The notes: generated by a model from the letters alone, not told the origin. Shown: positions 44,160 to 52,999, counted from the first letter of the stretch. The stretch: DNA of 64,000 nucleotides from Neobacillus rhizosphaerae (GCF_937468385.1 NZ_CALBWS010000008.1:62001-126000), one strand, 5' to 3'. Program-made: numbers and translations.

Positions 44160-44195
44160 CTCTCCAAATTTTTTGATTTTTGCCTTCTTTTCATT

Positions 44196-45371
44196 TTATT
44201 CAGAGGATCCTATTTTTTTGAAAGGCATCGTGGGTAATTCATTAACCGAAACAACTTTATCAGTCTTTTTTATCGGCTTTTTCCAATATTGTTCATTGTC
44301 CGGTAAATCATCAAACCAGGAAGCGGAAGGAGGACAATCCAAGATCATGAACTTTCCATAATCACCATCACGTGATTGATGATACTTAAGGTAAGCCTTT
44401 CCGTTTTCGATTGCTAGAATTTCAATTTTCCCGGAGGTGTGACTCATTACTAATTTAACCCTTTTTCCTAGCCCTGAAGTTCTAGCCTTCGCTTGTTCTA
44501 CAATTTGGTAAACCTGTTCCAAGGTAAGGACAAAGGAACTATTTCCTGCTACTGGCCTATTCACAAAAAAATAATATGGCGTTACCCCTGCCCAGGAAAG
44601 TTGATCCAATAATTCTCCTAGTACAATTGGGTCATCATTAATCCCTTTAAGTACAGGAGTTTGATTTACGACAATGACGCCTGCTTCGTGCAAAGACTGG
44701 ACAGCTTTTCGGGCCTGTTCAGTAAATTCCCGCGGATGATTAATGTGTGCCATGACATAAATACGTTTATCTTCTTTAGAAAACTCCTTTAATGTAGACA
44801 GCAGATTTATATCTTCATAAATTCTCATGGGATTAAATACTGGCATTTTTGAACCAATACGAACGATTTTCACATGATCAATAGACCTTAATTCCTCGAG
44901 AATCCAACGGAGTTTTGCGGTTCCCAAGATTAGCGGATCTCCCCCAGTGAGAAGAACATTATTAATCTCCGGTGTCTCCCTGATATATTTGAGACCCTCA
45001 GTTACATCTGGCATTGCTTCCTTTACGTCCGACCGGAATAATCGTTTTCGAAAGCAATATCTGCAATAGGCTCCACAAACTTCTGAAACCAATAGAAGTG
45101 CAGTTGTTGAATATTTATGCTGACAACCTGGTACATGATAATTCGTATCCTCATCCGATGCATCCCATCGACCATATTCCAATAATTCTTCTGAATCTGG
45201 AATGACCAGCTTTTTTAAGGGGTCTTGTGGATCGGACCAGTCAATAAGGCTAAGATAATATTCATTTACCCTGAATACGAATTTTTCTGAAACCTGCTTA
45301 AGTGTCTCTTTTTCTTCCTTTGTTAAATACGGTATTTTGTCTAAATCAGTTATATATTTAGGCTGTTCCAC
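44196..45371 (-). CDS. KamA-family radical-SAM aminomutase
   Basis: 391-residue radical-SAM, PLP-dependent enzyme of the lysine 2,3-aminomutase (KamA) family. Cluster Cys are at 99, 103 and 106 (CGAYCRYC), LLTGGDPLIL follows, and the PLP Lys is in HTSGKIEI. In lysine 2,3-aminomutase two Asp residues bind the substrate amino group; by simple alignment these are Arg (PYYFFVNRPVAG) and Ser (KLVMSHTSG) here. Glutamate 2,3-aminomutase also replaces them, with Lys and Asn, so an acidic or other non-lysine substrate is plausible. Product would be a beta-amino acid. GTG start with AAGGAGGAAATAAG. Sits within the ligase cluster. Confidence 0.88.
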   Translation of the reverse strand: MEQPKYITDLDKIPYLTKEEKETLKQVSEKFVFRVNEYYLSLIDWSDPQDPLKKLVIPDSEELLEYGRWDASDEDTNYHVPGCQHKYSTTALLLVSEVCGAYCRYCFRKRLFRSDVKEAMPDVTEGLKYIRETPEINNVLLTGGDPLILGTAKLRWILEELRSIDHVKIVRIGSKMPVFNPMRIYEDINLLSTLKEFSKEDKRIYVMAHINHPREFTEQARKAVQSLHEAGVIVVNQTPVLKGINDDPIVLGELLDQLSWAGVTPYYFFVNRPVAGNSSFVLTLEQVYQIVEQAKARTSGLGKRVKLVMSHTSGKIEILAIENGKAYLKYHQSRDGDYGKFMILDCPPSASWFDDLPDNEQYWKKPIKKTDKVVSVNELPTMPFKKIGSSE

Positions 45372-45664
45372 CTTATTTCCTCCTTCGTCTTTTCATTGTT
45401 CGCAGGCAACTCTCTCAATTGTTCAAATTCTCTATGACCATTTTATGAGATACAGGAAATGGCGGGCACGGCGTATAAGGTAAAAAGAGATTATTAGGTT
45501 ATCTTTTATCGTTAATATTAATGGTGAAATAAATTCTCTTCATTTTGGACAGGTAACTATACATTAAATATAAAAATTCATAATTTAATATATATGAATT
45601 TACTGTGTGTATTGAAATATTAAGGCTAGTCCAAAACATTTAAGATACTTAGGAAGGTGAGCCA

Positions 45665-46423
45665 ATGGCTATTGAAAGACGCCAGGTAAAAAGTAAAGCC
45701 GTCATGTTTTATGTTCTTCAGTCCTACCCTGAAACTAAAGATTATCTGCCTCATACAGAGATACTTGAATATCGCGCATTCAGGAAAATGATGGAATCCT
45801 ACAACAAGATTTATTTGAAACCGGATCAAGGCTGCAAATCGAAAGGAGTTATCCGAATCGAGAATGCAGAAAATGGATTGTATTTAATACGCAGAAGTGA
45901 ATCGGCGACACCCCAAGAATTTCACAAGTTCCCTGATTTATGGAAAACTGTTCAACTTATGACCTCTCATACTCGCCATATCATACAAAAAGGAATAGAA
46001 AGTGTCACCTTGGATCAAAGAAATTTTGACATAAGAGCACACGTCCTTCGTGTAAGGGGAGAGTGGACCATAGGCGGCATTTGTGTCCGTCTCGGGGCAC
46101 CTGGATCTATTGTTACCACCTCCCTTATAGGCGGAACACCAATCCAACTGGATACTCTGTTTACTGATATGCTCGGTTATACAGAAGAGGATCAGCAGCA
46201 GGTAAAAGAAAAACTACATGATTGTATTTTAAATACAGCAAAAAAAATAAGCCCTGTGTATCCAAATAACAAGGAATTTGGCATTGACATGGGTTTAGAT
46301 GCAGAGAAGCAGGTTTGGCTATATGAGGTGAATACCGCTCCACTTGTGAACGGGAATTTCAAGCTTCTGCATGATTTAACACTATATGAGAAAATCACAT
46401 CTCTGCGAAGAATATCAAAATAA
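45665..46423 (+). CDS. YheC/D-type coat-associated ATP-grasp protein
   Basis: 252-residue single ATP-grasp domain. IYLKPDQGCKSKGVIRIEN is the nucleotide loop, FDIRAHVLRVRGEWTIGGIC the central motif, and EFGIDMGLDAEKQVWLYEVN the metal-binding end, all intact. The N-terminus (YPETKDYLPHTEIL) resembles the leader of other YheC/D proteins. ATG has AGGAAGGTGAGCCA upstream. It is 290 bases from the divergent KamA-family gene and 225 bases upstream of the second Mur ligase in the same direction. Confidence 0.87.
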   Translation: MAIERRQVKSKAVMFYVLQSYPETKDYLPHTEILEYRAFRKMMESYNKIYLKPDQGCKSKGVIRIENAENGLYLIRRSESATPQEFHKFPDLWKTVQLMTSHTRHIIQKGIESVTLDQRNFDIRAHVLRVRGEWTIGGICVRLGAPGSIVTTSLIGGTPIQLDTLFTDMLGYTEEDQQQVKEKLHDCILNTAKKISPVYPNNKEFGIDMGLDAEKQVWLYEVNTAPLVNGNFKLLHDLTLYEKITSLRRISK

Positions 46424-46648
46424 GATGACAGAAAGAGTAGAGCTAAGAATTAACATATATTTCTTTACAACCGTCTTTTACATTATTAATTTATTTGGTT
46501 TGTCCTATATATATATCCTCTCCTTCCTTTCTTCCTTTTTGAAGCTTGCTTTATGTCGGCATAGAAAGGCATTAGCATATTCCAACGCAACACCTATACA
46601 ATTTGACTCGGATTTTCATATGCTATTCAGAGGAAAGGAGGAAGTTGT

Positions 46649-48034
46649 TTGCAACCTTTATTAGTGAAAGACATTCGACAATTGCTTCAGGGCAAATTAA
46701 TTAATGGTTCAGAAAGTTGGCAGGTAAGAGAGACCATTTATTATAATCGTCACGATCATACAAAGCGATATACCCTTTTGTTTGTTAGCAGGGACGATAC
46801 AATTAATTGGAATGCGATTAATAAAAAGGGACCTTCTCTCGTGATTTCGGATAAGCCTACTTCGGAGCTGAAAATGGCCCTCCCGAATACGACAGTCATC
46901 AAAGTTGATAGTCTTGTGCAAGCATACTGGAAATTTATCGAGTATTACCGTGGTCTTTTTCATATCCCTGTTGTGACAATAACGGGAACATGTGGAAAAA
47001 CAACAACGAAAGATATGATTAAACATATTTTAAGCAAGGATCAAAATGTCCAAGCTTCCGAAAGCAGCAAGAATGAACCACGAAGATCATTACCGTATCT
47101 AATGGGGATTGATGAAAAAACAGATGCAGCGGTTTTTGAACATGGGCTAGGAAATTCAGGTAACATTAAGCATCAGTGTTTGATTTATCAACCTACAATT
47201 GGGATCATTACCACGATCGGTGTCCATCATTTAGATGGATGCGGAAATCTTGAAGGGTATATAAAAGCAAAGGCTGAAATAGTTGATGGAGTGAAAAAAG
47301 ACGGTACATTGATTTTAAATGCTAATGATGAAAATACTAAAAAGATTCCACTGCATTCATTTAAAGGAAAGATTATTTATTTTGGAACCGATATGCGCTC
47401 TGATTTCAGAGCCTCCACCATTAAATTCGCGAATAATGGAATGGAATTCCTGCTACATGTTTCAAATCGTACGTACGAAGCTTTTATCCCCGGCTATGGC
47501 GAGCATCAAGTATTTAACGCACTAGCTGCACTAGCGGCTGTGAACGATATGGGAATGGATATTAAGGAAGGAATTTCTCGCCTTGCAACCTTTAAAAATA
47601 TGGCGAGGCATCTGGAGTTTTCAAATGGGTTCGGCGGGAGTACGATTATAGATGATACATGGACAAATAATCCCACTTCTGTGGAAGCCGCATTAAAGGT
47701 GCTTGATTCTATTGGCGAGGGTAAAAATATCATTCTTGTGTTAGGCGATATTAATAGATTAGGAAATTTTGAAAAGAAGTATCATCGTGAAATTGGTACT
47801 TTGGTTGCGAAGCGAAACATCCACACTCTAGTTACAATCGGAAGTAAGGCAGAAGAAATAGCAAGACAAGCGAAACAAGACGGAAGCAAGGCAAATATCC
47901 ATATGTTTCAAAATGTCAGTGGTCTTAAAGAAGTATTAGATCCTATACTTGATGGTAACGCAATTCTACTTATTAAGGGGCCTATGTCAAGCCGCTCCAT
48001 GATAGATTTTGCGAACAGTTTAAAAACGACCTAA
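46649..48034 (+). CDS. MurF-like Mur ligase family protein (paralogue)
   Basis: 461-residue paralogue of the protein at 39080, alignable from the first residue (VKDIRQLLQGKLINGS versus VRRIRTTLAGELIQGS). It has the P-loop VTITGTCGKTTTKDMI, FEHGLGNSGNI, IITTIGVHHLDGCG, the Lys motif KAKAEIV, GYGEHQVFNALAALAAV and IDDTWTNNPTS, the last being closer to the MurF DDSYNANP motif than in its paralogue. The start is TTG with AAAGGAGGAAG. A strong terminator follows. Two different Mur ligases plus the fused one suggest distinct acceptors or sequential steps. Confidence 0.88.
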   Translation: MQPLLVKDIRQLLQGKLINGSESWQVRETIYYNRHDHTKRYTLLFVSRDDTINWNAINKKGPSLVISDKPTSELKMALPNTTVIKVDSLVQAYWKFIEYYRGLFHIPVVTITGTCGKTTTKDMIKHILSKDQNVQASESSKNEPRRSLPYLMGIDEKTDAAVFEHGLGNSGNIKHQCLIYQPTIGIITTIGVHHLDGCGNLEGYIKAKAEIVDGVKKDGTLILNANDENTKKIPLHSFKGKIIYFGTDMRSDFRASTIKFANNGMEFLLHVSNRTYEAFIPGYGEHQVFNALAALAAVNDMGMDIKEGISRLATFKNMARHLEFSNGFGGSTIIDDTWTNNPTSVEAALKVLDSIGEGKNIILVLGDINRLGNFEKKYHREIGTLVAKRNIHTLVTIGSKAEEIARQAKQDGSKANIHMFQNVSGLKEVLDPILDGNAILLIKGPMSSRSMIDFANSLKTT

Positions 48035-48040
48035 TAACAA

Positions 48041-48083
48041 AGAAGCATTCGAATGCCGTAGCATCGAATGCTTCTGATTTTTT
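48041..48083 (+). terminator. Terminator after second Mur ligase
   Basis: AGAAGCATTCGA and TCGAATGCTTCT pair perfectly around an 11-base loop, followed by GATTTTTTTAA. Confidence 0.9.
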
Positions 48084-48214
48084 TAACTTCTTTTTCCATT
48101 ACACAATCAAAGAACACGTCTTGCTGTAGCATAGTTGTTCTTAGCCCAAACAGAATTTTATCTGCTGGTACGGTACTTGGCTGCGGGCTCTTTCTCTACC
48201 TGTAAAACACTGTC

Positions 48215-49147
48215 TTAGAAAACACGTTTTGCCGTGATATAATGCTGGGCATAGTAATCAACAAACAGAACCCTAGTTGAGATACCGCTAGAAGTTGGAA
48301 TAATGATTCTGTGATCTCCTGCGTAAATGGCTACTAAAGACGGTGTGCTTGAACCTATAACACTATTGAAAAAGATCAAATCACCTTTCTTTAAGTTTCC
48401 ACGTGAAACTGTGGTGCCTAGTTTCATTTGTTCTTTTATATTAGTTGTTCCTAAATTAACGCCATTTGTTTTATAAACATAGTTAACAAAGCCTGTACCT
48501 GTAAACTTCATTGCTTTTTCATCATTAACACTGCCCATGGTCACTTTTTTCATTAAATTAAATGCTTGTCCAACAATGTTATCCCCTTTTGTTGCTGGGT
48601 TTGAAGGGAGTAAGCTTGGTAGTACTCTTCGGGCAGAAAAGTAAGCGTCTGTATAATATGGCTTACTATTCATATCAGCAATAACAATATTTTGTTTAGA
48701 GTCAGCCATATGAATCACTTTATTGTTGCCAATATACAACGCTACATGATCTGGATCCGTGCCCGTTTTCTTACTTTTAAAGAACACTAAATCCCCTTTT
48801 TGTAATTGATTTCTTGGGACGTATGTCCCTTGCTGCACCATATAATCTTCATTGTAAGTAGCAAGGTCTACCCCATTCTGTTTAAAAATATAATCAATGA
48901 ATGTTGCACATGAAAATTTGTAAGGGTAAGTTGACTTATACTCGGTAGTACTGTAAGTAGCCTTCCCTATTAGACTCTTCCCCGTTTGAATTAATTGATC
49001 TGCCTTTGCTTCGACTGCTAGTTGATTGTTTTGAGTATTAACGGTTGCAGCTGAGACCTTTTTTGGATTCATAGCGATAGGGGCTGCCAAAAAAGTACTA
49101 AAACCAATGGAGAATGCTAGTGTAGTTGTAACCAAACGTTTTTTCAT
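48215..49147 (-). CDS. Secreted tandem NlpC/P60 protein (paralogue)
   Basis: 310-residue exported protein, signal peptide through about residue 34, with the same two-domain NlpC/P60 layout as the protein at 31887 (shared GKATYS-EYK and TYPYKFSCATFIDYIFKQNG). Domain 1 keeps Cys (FSCATF) and His (DPDHVALYIG); domain 2 reads FTGTGFVNYVY at the Cys position and SLVAIYAG at the His, so it is inactive. Strong RBS AGGAGG-like (CCTAAAG region on the minus strand). Its position as the right-hand bracket of the ligase cluster mirrors the left-hand copy. Confidence 0.9.
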   Translation of the reverse strand: MKKRLVTTTLAFSIGFSTFLAAPIAMNPKKVSAATVNTQNNQLAVEAKADQLIQTGKSLIGKATYSTTEYKSTYPYKFSCATFIDYIFKQNGVDLATYNEDYMVQQGTYVPRNQLQKGDLVFFKSKKTGTDPDHVALYIGNNKVIHMADSKQNIVIADMNSKPYYTDAYFSARRVLPSLLPSNPATKGDNIVGQAFNLMKKVTMGSVNDEKAMKFTGTGFVNYVYKTNGVNLGTTNIKEQMKLGTTVSRGNLKKGDLIFFNSVIGSSTPSLVAIYAGDHRIIIPTSSGISTRVLFVDYYAQHYITAKRVF

Positions 49148-49538
49148 AGGTTACCTCCTAAAGTATTTTACTTTTTCTCACAACTGAGTGTAACATATTA
49201 AAGCGACTGGTCTTTGTGGGAAAATATTCCGAACTACTTTGTTGTATGACCAAAACCCCTGCCCTAAAGGGTTTTACGTAGACATTTACAGTTTGGTTAC
49301 AATGGTTACAAGGGATTGTAAATCAATTATGACCATTAATAGGACAGAGGGACAGGTTTCTACTCCCGAACAAGGAAAGAATCAAAATCCCATGATTTTC
49401 GAGAAGATTTTTGAACTGGTCTATTGAAAAAATCCAATAACTATCATAGACAATCTTTACATTTGTTTATACGGTTTAGGTATACTTACAACTAGCTGAT
49501 ACCAAGTTTTACTTTTATTTAGGAAAGAGGTGTGAGTA
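49148..49538. other. Gene-free stretch with a short inverted repeat
   Basis: Contains the promoter region of the NlpC/P60 gene and an inverted repeat AACCCCT/AAAGGGTT at about 49254-49274. Short open frames here lack ribosome binding sites or family features. A TATACT-like -10 near 49478 may serve grpB. Confidence 0.4.
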
Positions 49539-50057
49539 ATGATTATAAAAGTTGTAGAATATGATCAAAATTGGAAAAATGAGTATAAAAAAGAAGAACA
49601 GGCTATTAAGCCTATTCTTCAAGAAGAATTGGTAAACAGTTTTCATATTGGCAGTACTTCGGTACCAGGTCTAAAAGCAAAACCAATTATTGATATTTTA
49701 CTTGTGGTCAATGATATTAATAATTTGGACTCATTTTCTAAACCATTTGAAGATCTTGGGTATGAGGTTATGGGTGAATTTGGAATCACCGGACGAAGAT
49801 ATTTCCGCAAAGGTGGAGATAATCGTACTCACCAAATTCATGCTTTCCAATATAACAACTTCGAAGAAATTGAAAGACACTTGTCATTTAGAGATTACCT
49901 TCGTGAACACCCCGAAATATGTAAACAGTATGGGGAATTAAAGAGCAAACTTGCGGAACAATATCCCAATGATATTGATGGATATGGCGATGGAAAAGAC
50001 CATTTTGTCAAAAGTGTTGAAAAAGACGCTATTAAATGGCATTGGACTGTCCGTTAA
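49539..50057 (+). CDS. GrpB-family (UPF0157) protein
   Basis: 172-residue GrpB/UPF0157 protein of the nucleotidyltransferase fold. Family signatures are VVEYDQNWKNEYKKEE at the start, FHIGSTSVPGLKAKPIIDIL (the GSTSVPGLxAKPxID motif), RRYFRKGG and LSFRDYLREHP. ATG has GGAAAGAGGTGTGAGTA upstream. The reaction is not established for most members. Ends with a hairpin downstream at 50121. Confidence 0.93.
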   Translation: MIIKVVEYDQNWKNEYKKEEQAIKPILQEELVNSFHIGSTSVPGLKAKPIIDILLVVNDINNLDSFSKPFEDLGYEVMGEFGITGRRYFRKGGDNRTHQIHAFQYNNFEEIERHLSFRDYLREHPEICKQYGELKSKLAEQYPNDIDGYGDGKDHFVKSVEKDAIKWHWTVR

Positions 50058-50120
50058 AATTACCTTTGCTAACAAGAAAAGCGCAAGCATCCGGTAAGCG
50101 GCGTATGGATTGGAGCAAAT

Positions 50121-50168
50121 AGAAAGATCATGTTTTGAAAAAAGAGTAATCAAAACATGATTTTCTAT
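50121..50168 (+). terminator. Hairpin downstream of grpB-like gene
   Basis: ATCATGTTTTGA and TCAAAACATGAT pair around an 11-base A-rich loop and are followed by TTTTCT. The stretch 50169-50322 after it shows nothing else but a short dispersed repeat (see findings). Confidence 0.65.
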
Positions 50169-50322
50169 CTTCAATTGAATCATTCTTTTAAAAAGGATTG
50201 ATCATTTCTGTGACTCTTCTTCCATTAAAGTGCCCGATTGTTGAAGATCCCTCTGGAGCATCCACGCTGCATTGGATATTCCAAAAAAGCCCAATTCCTT
50301 TTCCTCCTTGTCATTTTTGTTA

Positions 50323-50460
50323 CTAAATCAGCAAAATATCATCTGATAAAGAATATATATGATTACTATTGATAAAACCGCTTATGGTAGGATTGCCAAA
50401 GAATGTTCGATTCCAACCGTCTTCTGTATTGATTTTCCTCTTTTCTTTCTCGCTTTTCAT
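50323..50460 (-). CDS. Small hypothetical ORF
   Basis: 45 codons beginning MKSEKEKRKINTEDGW with GGTGG just upstream. No family recognised. Lies 19 bases after the anti-sigma gene on the same strand, so it could be a short third gene of that operon or spurious. Confidence 0.3.
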   Translation of the reverse strand: MKSEKEKRKINTEDGWNRTFFGNPTISGFINSNHIYSLSDDILLI

Positions 50461-50479
50461 GTATCCACCTACCAATGAA

Positions 50480-51475
50480 TTAATATTTATCAATCGTCGC
50501 CCCAAGAACCGAAGCACGGATGAAATCCAAGTTCTGAAAGCGTCGCAGTTCTGCAGAGGTTCCTGTTACAACGGCTCCGTTTAATCGAATTTTCCCATCT
50601 GTCGATTGAGTGTTTTCGTTAATTCCTTTGAGGGCTTCTTTTATTGAACGCTTATGTGAATCAGTTTGACTCAGCTGATCCATCGTATCCATAAAAAACT
50701 GTCCATTTTTTTCTGAATATGAGTATTCTGGGTTCACATCAAAACCAAATGCTCCGCCTCCGCCCTTTGTTTTATTACTATCACTATCAAGTTCTTTTTC
50801 CATCCTTTTCATTTGAGCTACTGATGTTGTATCAACCCATAACCAATTGACATTGTCATGTCCTAGTTGCTTACTTACTTCTGTTATAGTCATTGGTTTA
50901 TTAAAGGAAAGTGCAACTTCGATCAAGACATTCTCATCTAAACCAGTAGCAATTTTAAGTTCATTTGGTAAAAAATCATAAGATAATCCAGGATAATAAA
51001 AATCAATTTTTCTCTCATTATTTAAGTCATTGTAACGGACATATCTCTGTGCACTTTTATTAAGAGAATTGACTTCCACCATACCATTTCCGCTTTCCAG
51101 TGTTTCTTTCCTCCCAAAAAGGGGGATTTTTTCCCTTTTGATATCCCATAGTATAGTACGGTCTCCAATTGTTTTACGGTATCTTGTTTCTGAGGTAACA
51201 CTGAAAAGATCATAATTATATCCCCCACCACTTGCTTGTATGTTTGCACCATGAACCGTGTCAAACATTGTACTATCTTCTTTTTCTATTCGCTTATTGA
51301 TAAGGTATTGACTACTGCTAAAAAAACCCGTAATTAGAATGATCATTGTTAGGACCGTTATAATCACATACTTTATCGTCTGTTTTCTTTTCGTTTTTCT
51401 GATGGCTTTCTGCATGGCTGGACTACTAAGAAAATCAATATCCTCCACATTCTTTGAATCTTGTTTATCGCTCAT
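50480..51475 (-). CDS. Anti-sigma factor (sigma-regulator N/C type)
   Basis: 331-residue membrane protein with one helix (about residues 37-60, YVIITVLTMIILITGFF) after a short cytoplasmic N-terminus, and a large extracytoplasmic part of the Sigma_reg_N/Sigma_reg_C type, as in the SigM regulator YhdL. MTITEVSKQLGHDNVNWLWV and a C-terminal ASVLGATIDKY stretch are characteristic. ATG 51475 has AAGGAGGAAAA and overlaps the sigma gene end by 11 bases, so translation is coupled. A start at 51502 is less likely. Confidence 0.85.
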   Translation of the reverse strand: MSDKQDSKNVEDIDFLSSPAMQKAIRKTKRKQTIKYVIITVLTMIILITGFFSSSQYLINKRIEKEDSTMFDTVHGANIQASGGGYNYDLFSVTSETRYRKTIGDRTILWDIKREKIPLFGRKETLESGNGMVEVNSLNKSAQRYVRYNDLNNERKIDFYYPGLSYDFLPNELKIATGLDENVLIEVALSFNKPMTITEVSKQLGHDNVNWLWVDTTSVAQMKRMEKELDSDSNKTKGGGGAFGFDVNPEYSYSEKNGQFFMDTMDQLSQTDSHKRSIKEALKGINENTQSTDGKIRLNGAVVTGTSAELRRFQNLDFIRASVLGATIDKY

Positions 51476-51971
51476 GTTTTTCCTCCTTGTAAATCTTTGC
51501 AAACTGTTTCCTTGCCCTAAATAAATTCGTCTTGACTAAACTGACGCTAAGTTCTAATAATGCTGATATCTCTTCATATGATAACTCCGTTTGATACTTT
51601 AAAAGCAGCAGTTCCCTATATCGAGGCTTCAATTTCGAAAGAGCATGTTCGAGTAGGTCTTTTCTTTCTTTGACCAAGATTAATGCCTCGGGATCCGTTT
51701 GAATATCCGTGTCTAGAATTTCATTATTTAGATAGAAATCATACCGTTTTTTCTTTCTGCACTGATCGTAATGAAAGTTTAAAGCTACACGAATGAGCCA
51801 GCTTCGAATCTTGGAAGACTGTATCGTATCAGAGTATAGTAGGTACTTATATGCGGTTTCCTGAACAATATCTTCCGCATCCGCATGAGAGATATTTAAT
51901 TTGCGTAGGTACCTATATACAATATTCAGTTCAGAATTAAGTTCCTTTTTCGTATTTATGTCATTCATCAT
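51465..51971 (-). CDS. ECF RNA polymerase sigma factor
   Basis: 168-residue ECF sigma factor. Region 2 is seen in ISHADAEDIVQETAYKYLLY and IRSWLIRVALNFHYDQCRKK; region 4 in LELSVSLVKTNLFRARKQF. SigM-like by partner type, but not assigned. RBS AGGAGG is 3 or 6 bases from two adjacent ATGs (51971 or 51968). A candidate ECF promoter lies directly upstream, suggesting autoregulation of the pair. Confidence 0.9.
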   Translation of the reverse strand: MMNDINTKKELNSELNIVYRYLRKLNISHADAEDIVQETAYKYLLYSDTIQSSKIRSWLIRVALNFHYDQCRKKKRYDFYLNNEILDTDIQTDPEALILVKERKDLLEHALSKLKPRYRELLLLKYQTELSYEEISALLELSVSLVKTNLFRARKQFAKIYKEEKHER

Positions 51972-51988
51972 CGTCCTCCTGCATACTA

Positions 51989-52015
51989 GACGTCTAAATG
52001 CGTAAAAAGTTTACA
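51989..52015 (-). promoter_or_regulatory. Candidate ECF autoregulatory promoter
   Basis: On the minus strand TGTAAAC, then 16 bases, then CGTC, matching the SigM/SigV/SigW-type pattern (TGAAAC, N16, CGTC) with one mismatch. It ends about 18 bases before the sigma start codon. Confidence 0.6.
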
Positions 52016-52212
52016 ATGCTTATCAAATTTTTAGATGAACAATGTTTTAAAATAAGAGAGCTGGAAATTGGCCCAATACACGAAAAAGACGCGTTCCTAA
52101 ATAAACGCGCCCGATTGTTGAATAGCCACCAATTCTTGCTTGTCAGCAACCTTCGAATGATGTATGGAGTTCTCGTTGCAGTTAGTGTAGTTACAATACA
52201 CTACAAGCGATG

Positions 52213-52920
52213 CTAACACCTGACATATTTGCGCTTGAAACCAAGCTTCCCTCTATCTATTTCCTTTTGGATATTTTCGGAAGCAAGTAGAATACTGCTT
52301 TTTTTCTTGTCCCGCTTGATTTCGACTGGTCCTACTGCCTTTGCGGTTTCAACCGCCTTATCATGGAGCGGCAAATAGGAAATCCCGACTGTGTAAATAA
52401 AATTATTCATAGCGGATTTTGTTCGAGCAGGAGAATCGTGTATCGTATTTTCTACCTGATCAAGCATACTGGCAATCTTGTTTGCACTAAATTCGCTGTC
52501 CGGGCGATTACCCAAAAGCCAGCAGTAACAGCTCCAGCCTGCCGACATTCTAAGTTCTTCCCCGCTTGCGATCCATTTATCGGCAACAGCTTGCGCAATA
52601 TCGGTTTCAGCCAAAGTTACTGCAACCACATAATCAGACAGCATATAAAAATACGCCGCATCCATCCAACGCTCAAAATCCGCCTCCGTCATTGTCATTG
52701 GGTCCGCAATGATGCCGGCAAAATACATGGCATCATAGTTCCCGGTGGCGTAAAGCTGCTCGGCTAAAGGCTGATTTTTCTTTATTTTCTTTGCGTGTGG
52801 CTTCATTGCGCCTGTAGCCACCCCAAAAAGCGGCTCGTGTGCACCATTGCTTAAGTAAGTCTTCTTAATTCGTTCCTTGCCTAGCGCTTCGAGTTCCTGC
52901 ATAACCATTTCGAAATCCAT
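52213..52920 (-). CDS. AlkD-like DNA alkylation repair protein
   Basis: 235-residue helical HEAT-like repeat protein of the DNA alkylation repair (AlkD/AlkC-like) superfamily. EALGKERIKKTYLSNGAHEP and FGVATGAMKPHAKKIKK form the usual N-terminus; ERWMDAAYFYMLSDYVVAVT and SAGWSCYCWLLGNRPD follow. Members excise or bind alkylated DNA, though many homologues of this particular subgroup are uncharacterised. ATG 52920 with GAAGGAAGTG is preferred to the upstream start at 52962. Confidence 0.8.
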   Translation of the reverse strand: MDFEMVMQELEALGKERIKKTYLSNGAHEPLFGVATGAMKPHAKKIKKNQPLAEQLYATGNYDAMYFAGIIADPMTMTEADFERWMDAAYFYMLSDYVVAVTLAETDIAQAVADKWIASGEELRMSAGWSCYCWLLGNRPDSEFSANKIASMLDQVENTIHDSPARTKSAMNNFIYTVGISYLPLHDKAVETAKAVGPVEIKRDKKKSSILLASENIQKEIDRGKLGFKRKYVRC

Positions 52921-52999
52921 CGTTTTGCACTTCCTTCGTTTATAATCATACTTTAAGTACATTTTTTCACAATATCAAAAGTTCCCATACTTTTTCTAT

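Noticed and set aside
44196..45371. Plain lysine 2,3-aminomutase (kamA) call
   Set aside because: Both substrate-binding Asp positions appear replaced, so only the family is named.
46424..46648. Small membrane protein between the ATP-grasp and Mur-ligase genes
   Set aside because: The frame overlaps both neighbours in another register and has no ribosome binding site.
49254..49330. Phage attachment site or tRNA end
   Set aside because: The inverted repeat is short and no cloverleaf or integrase is visible.
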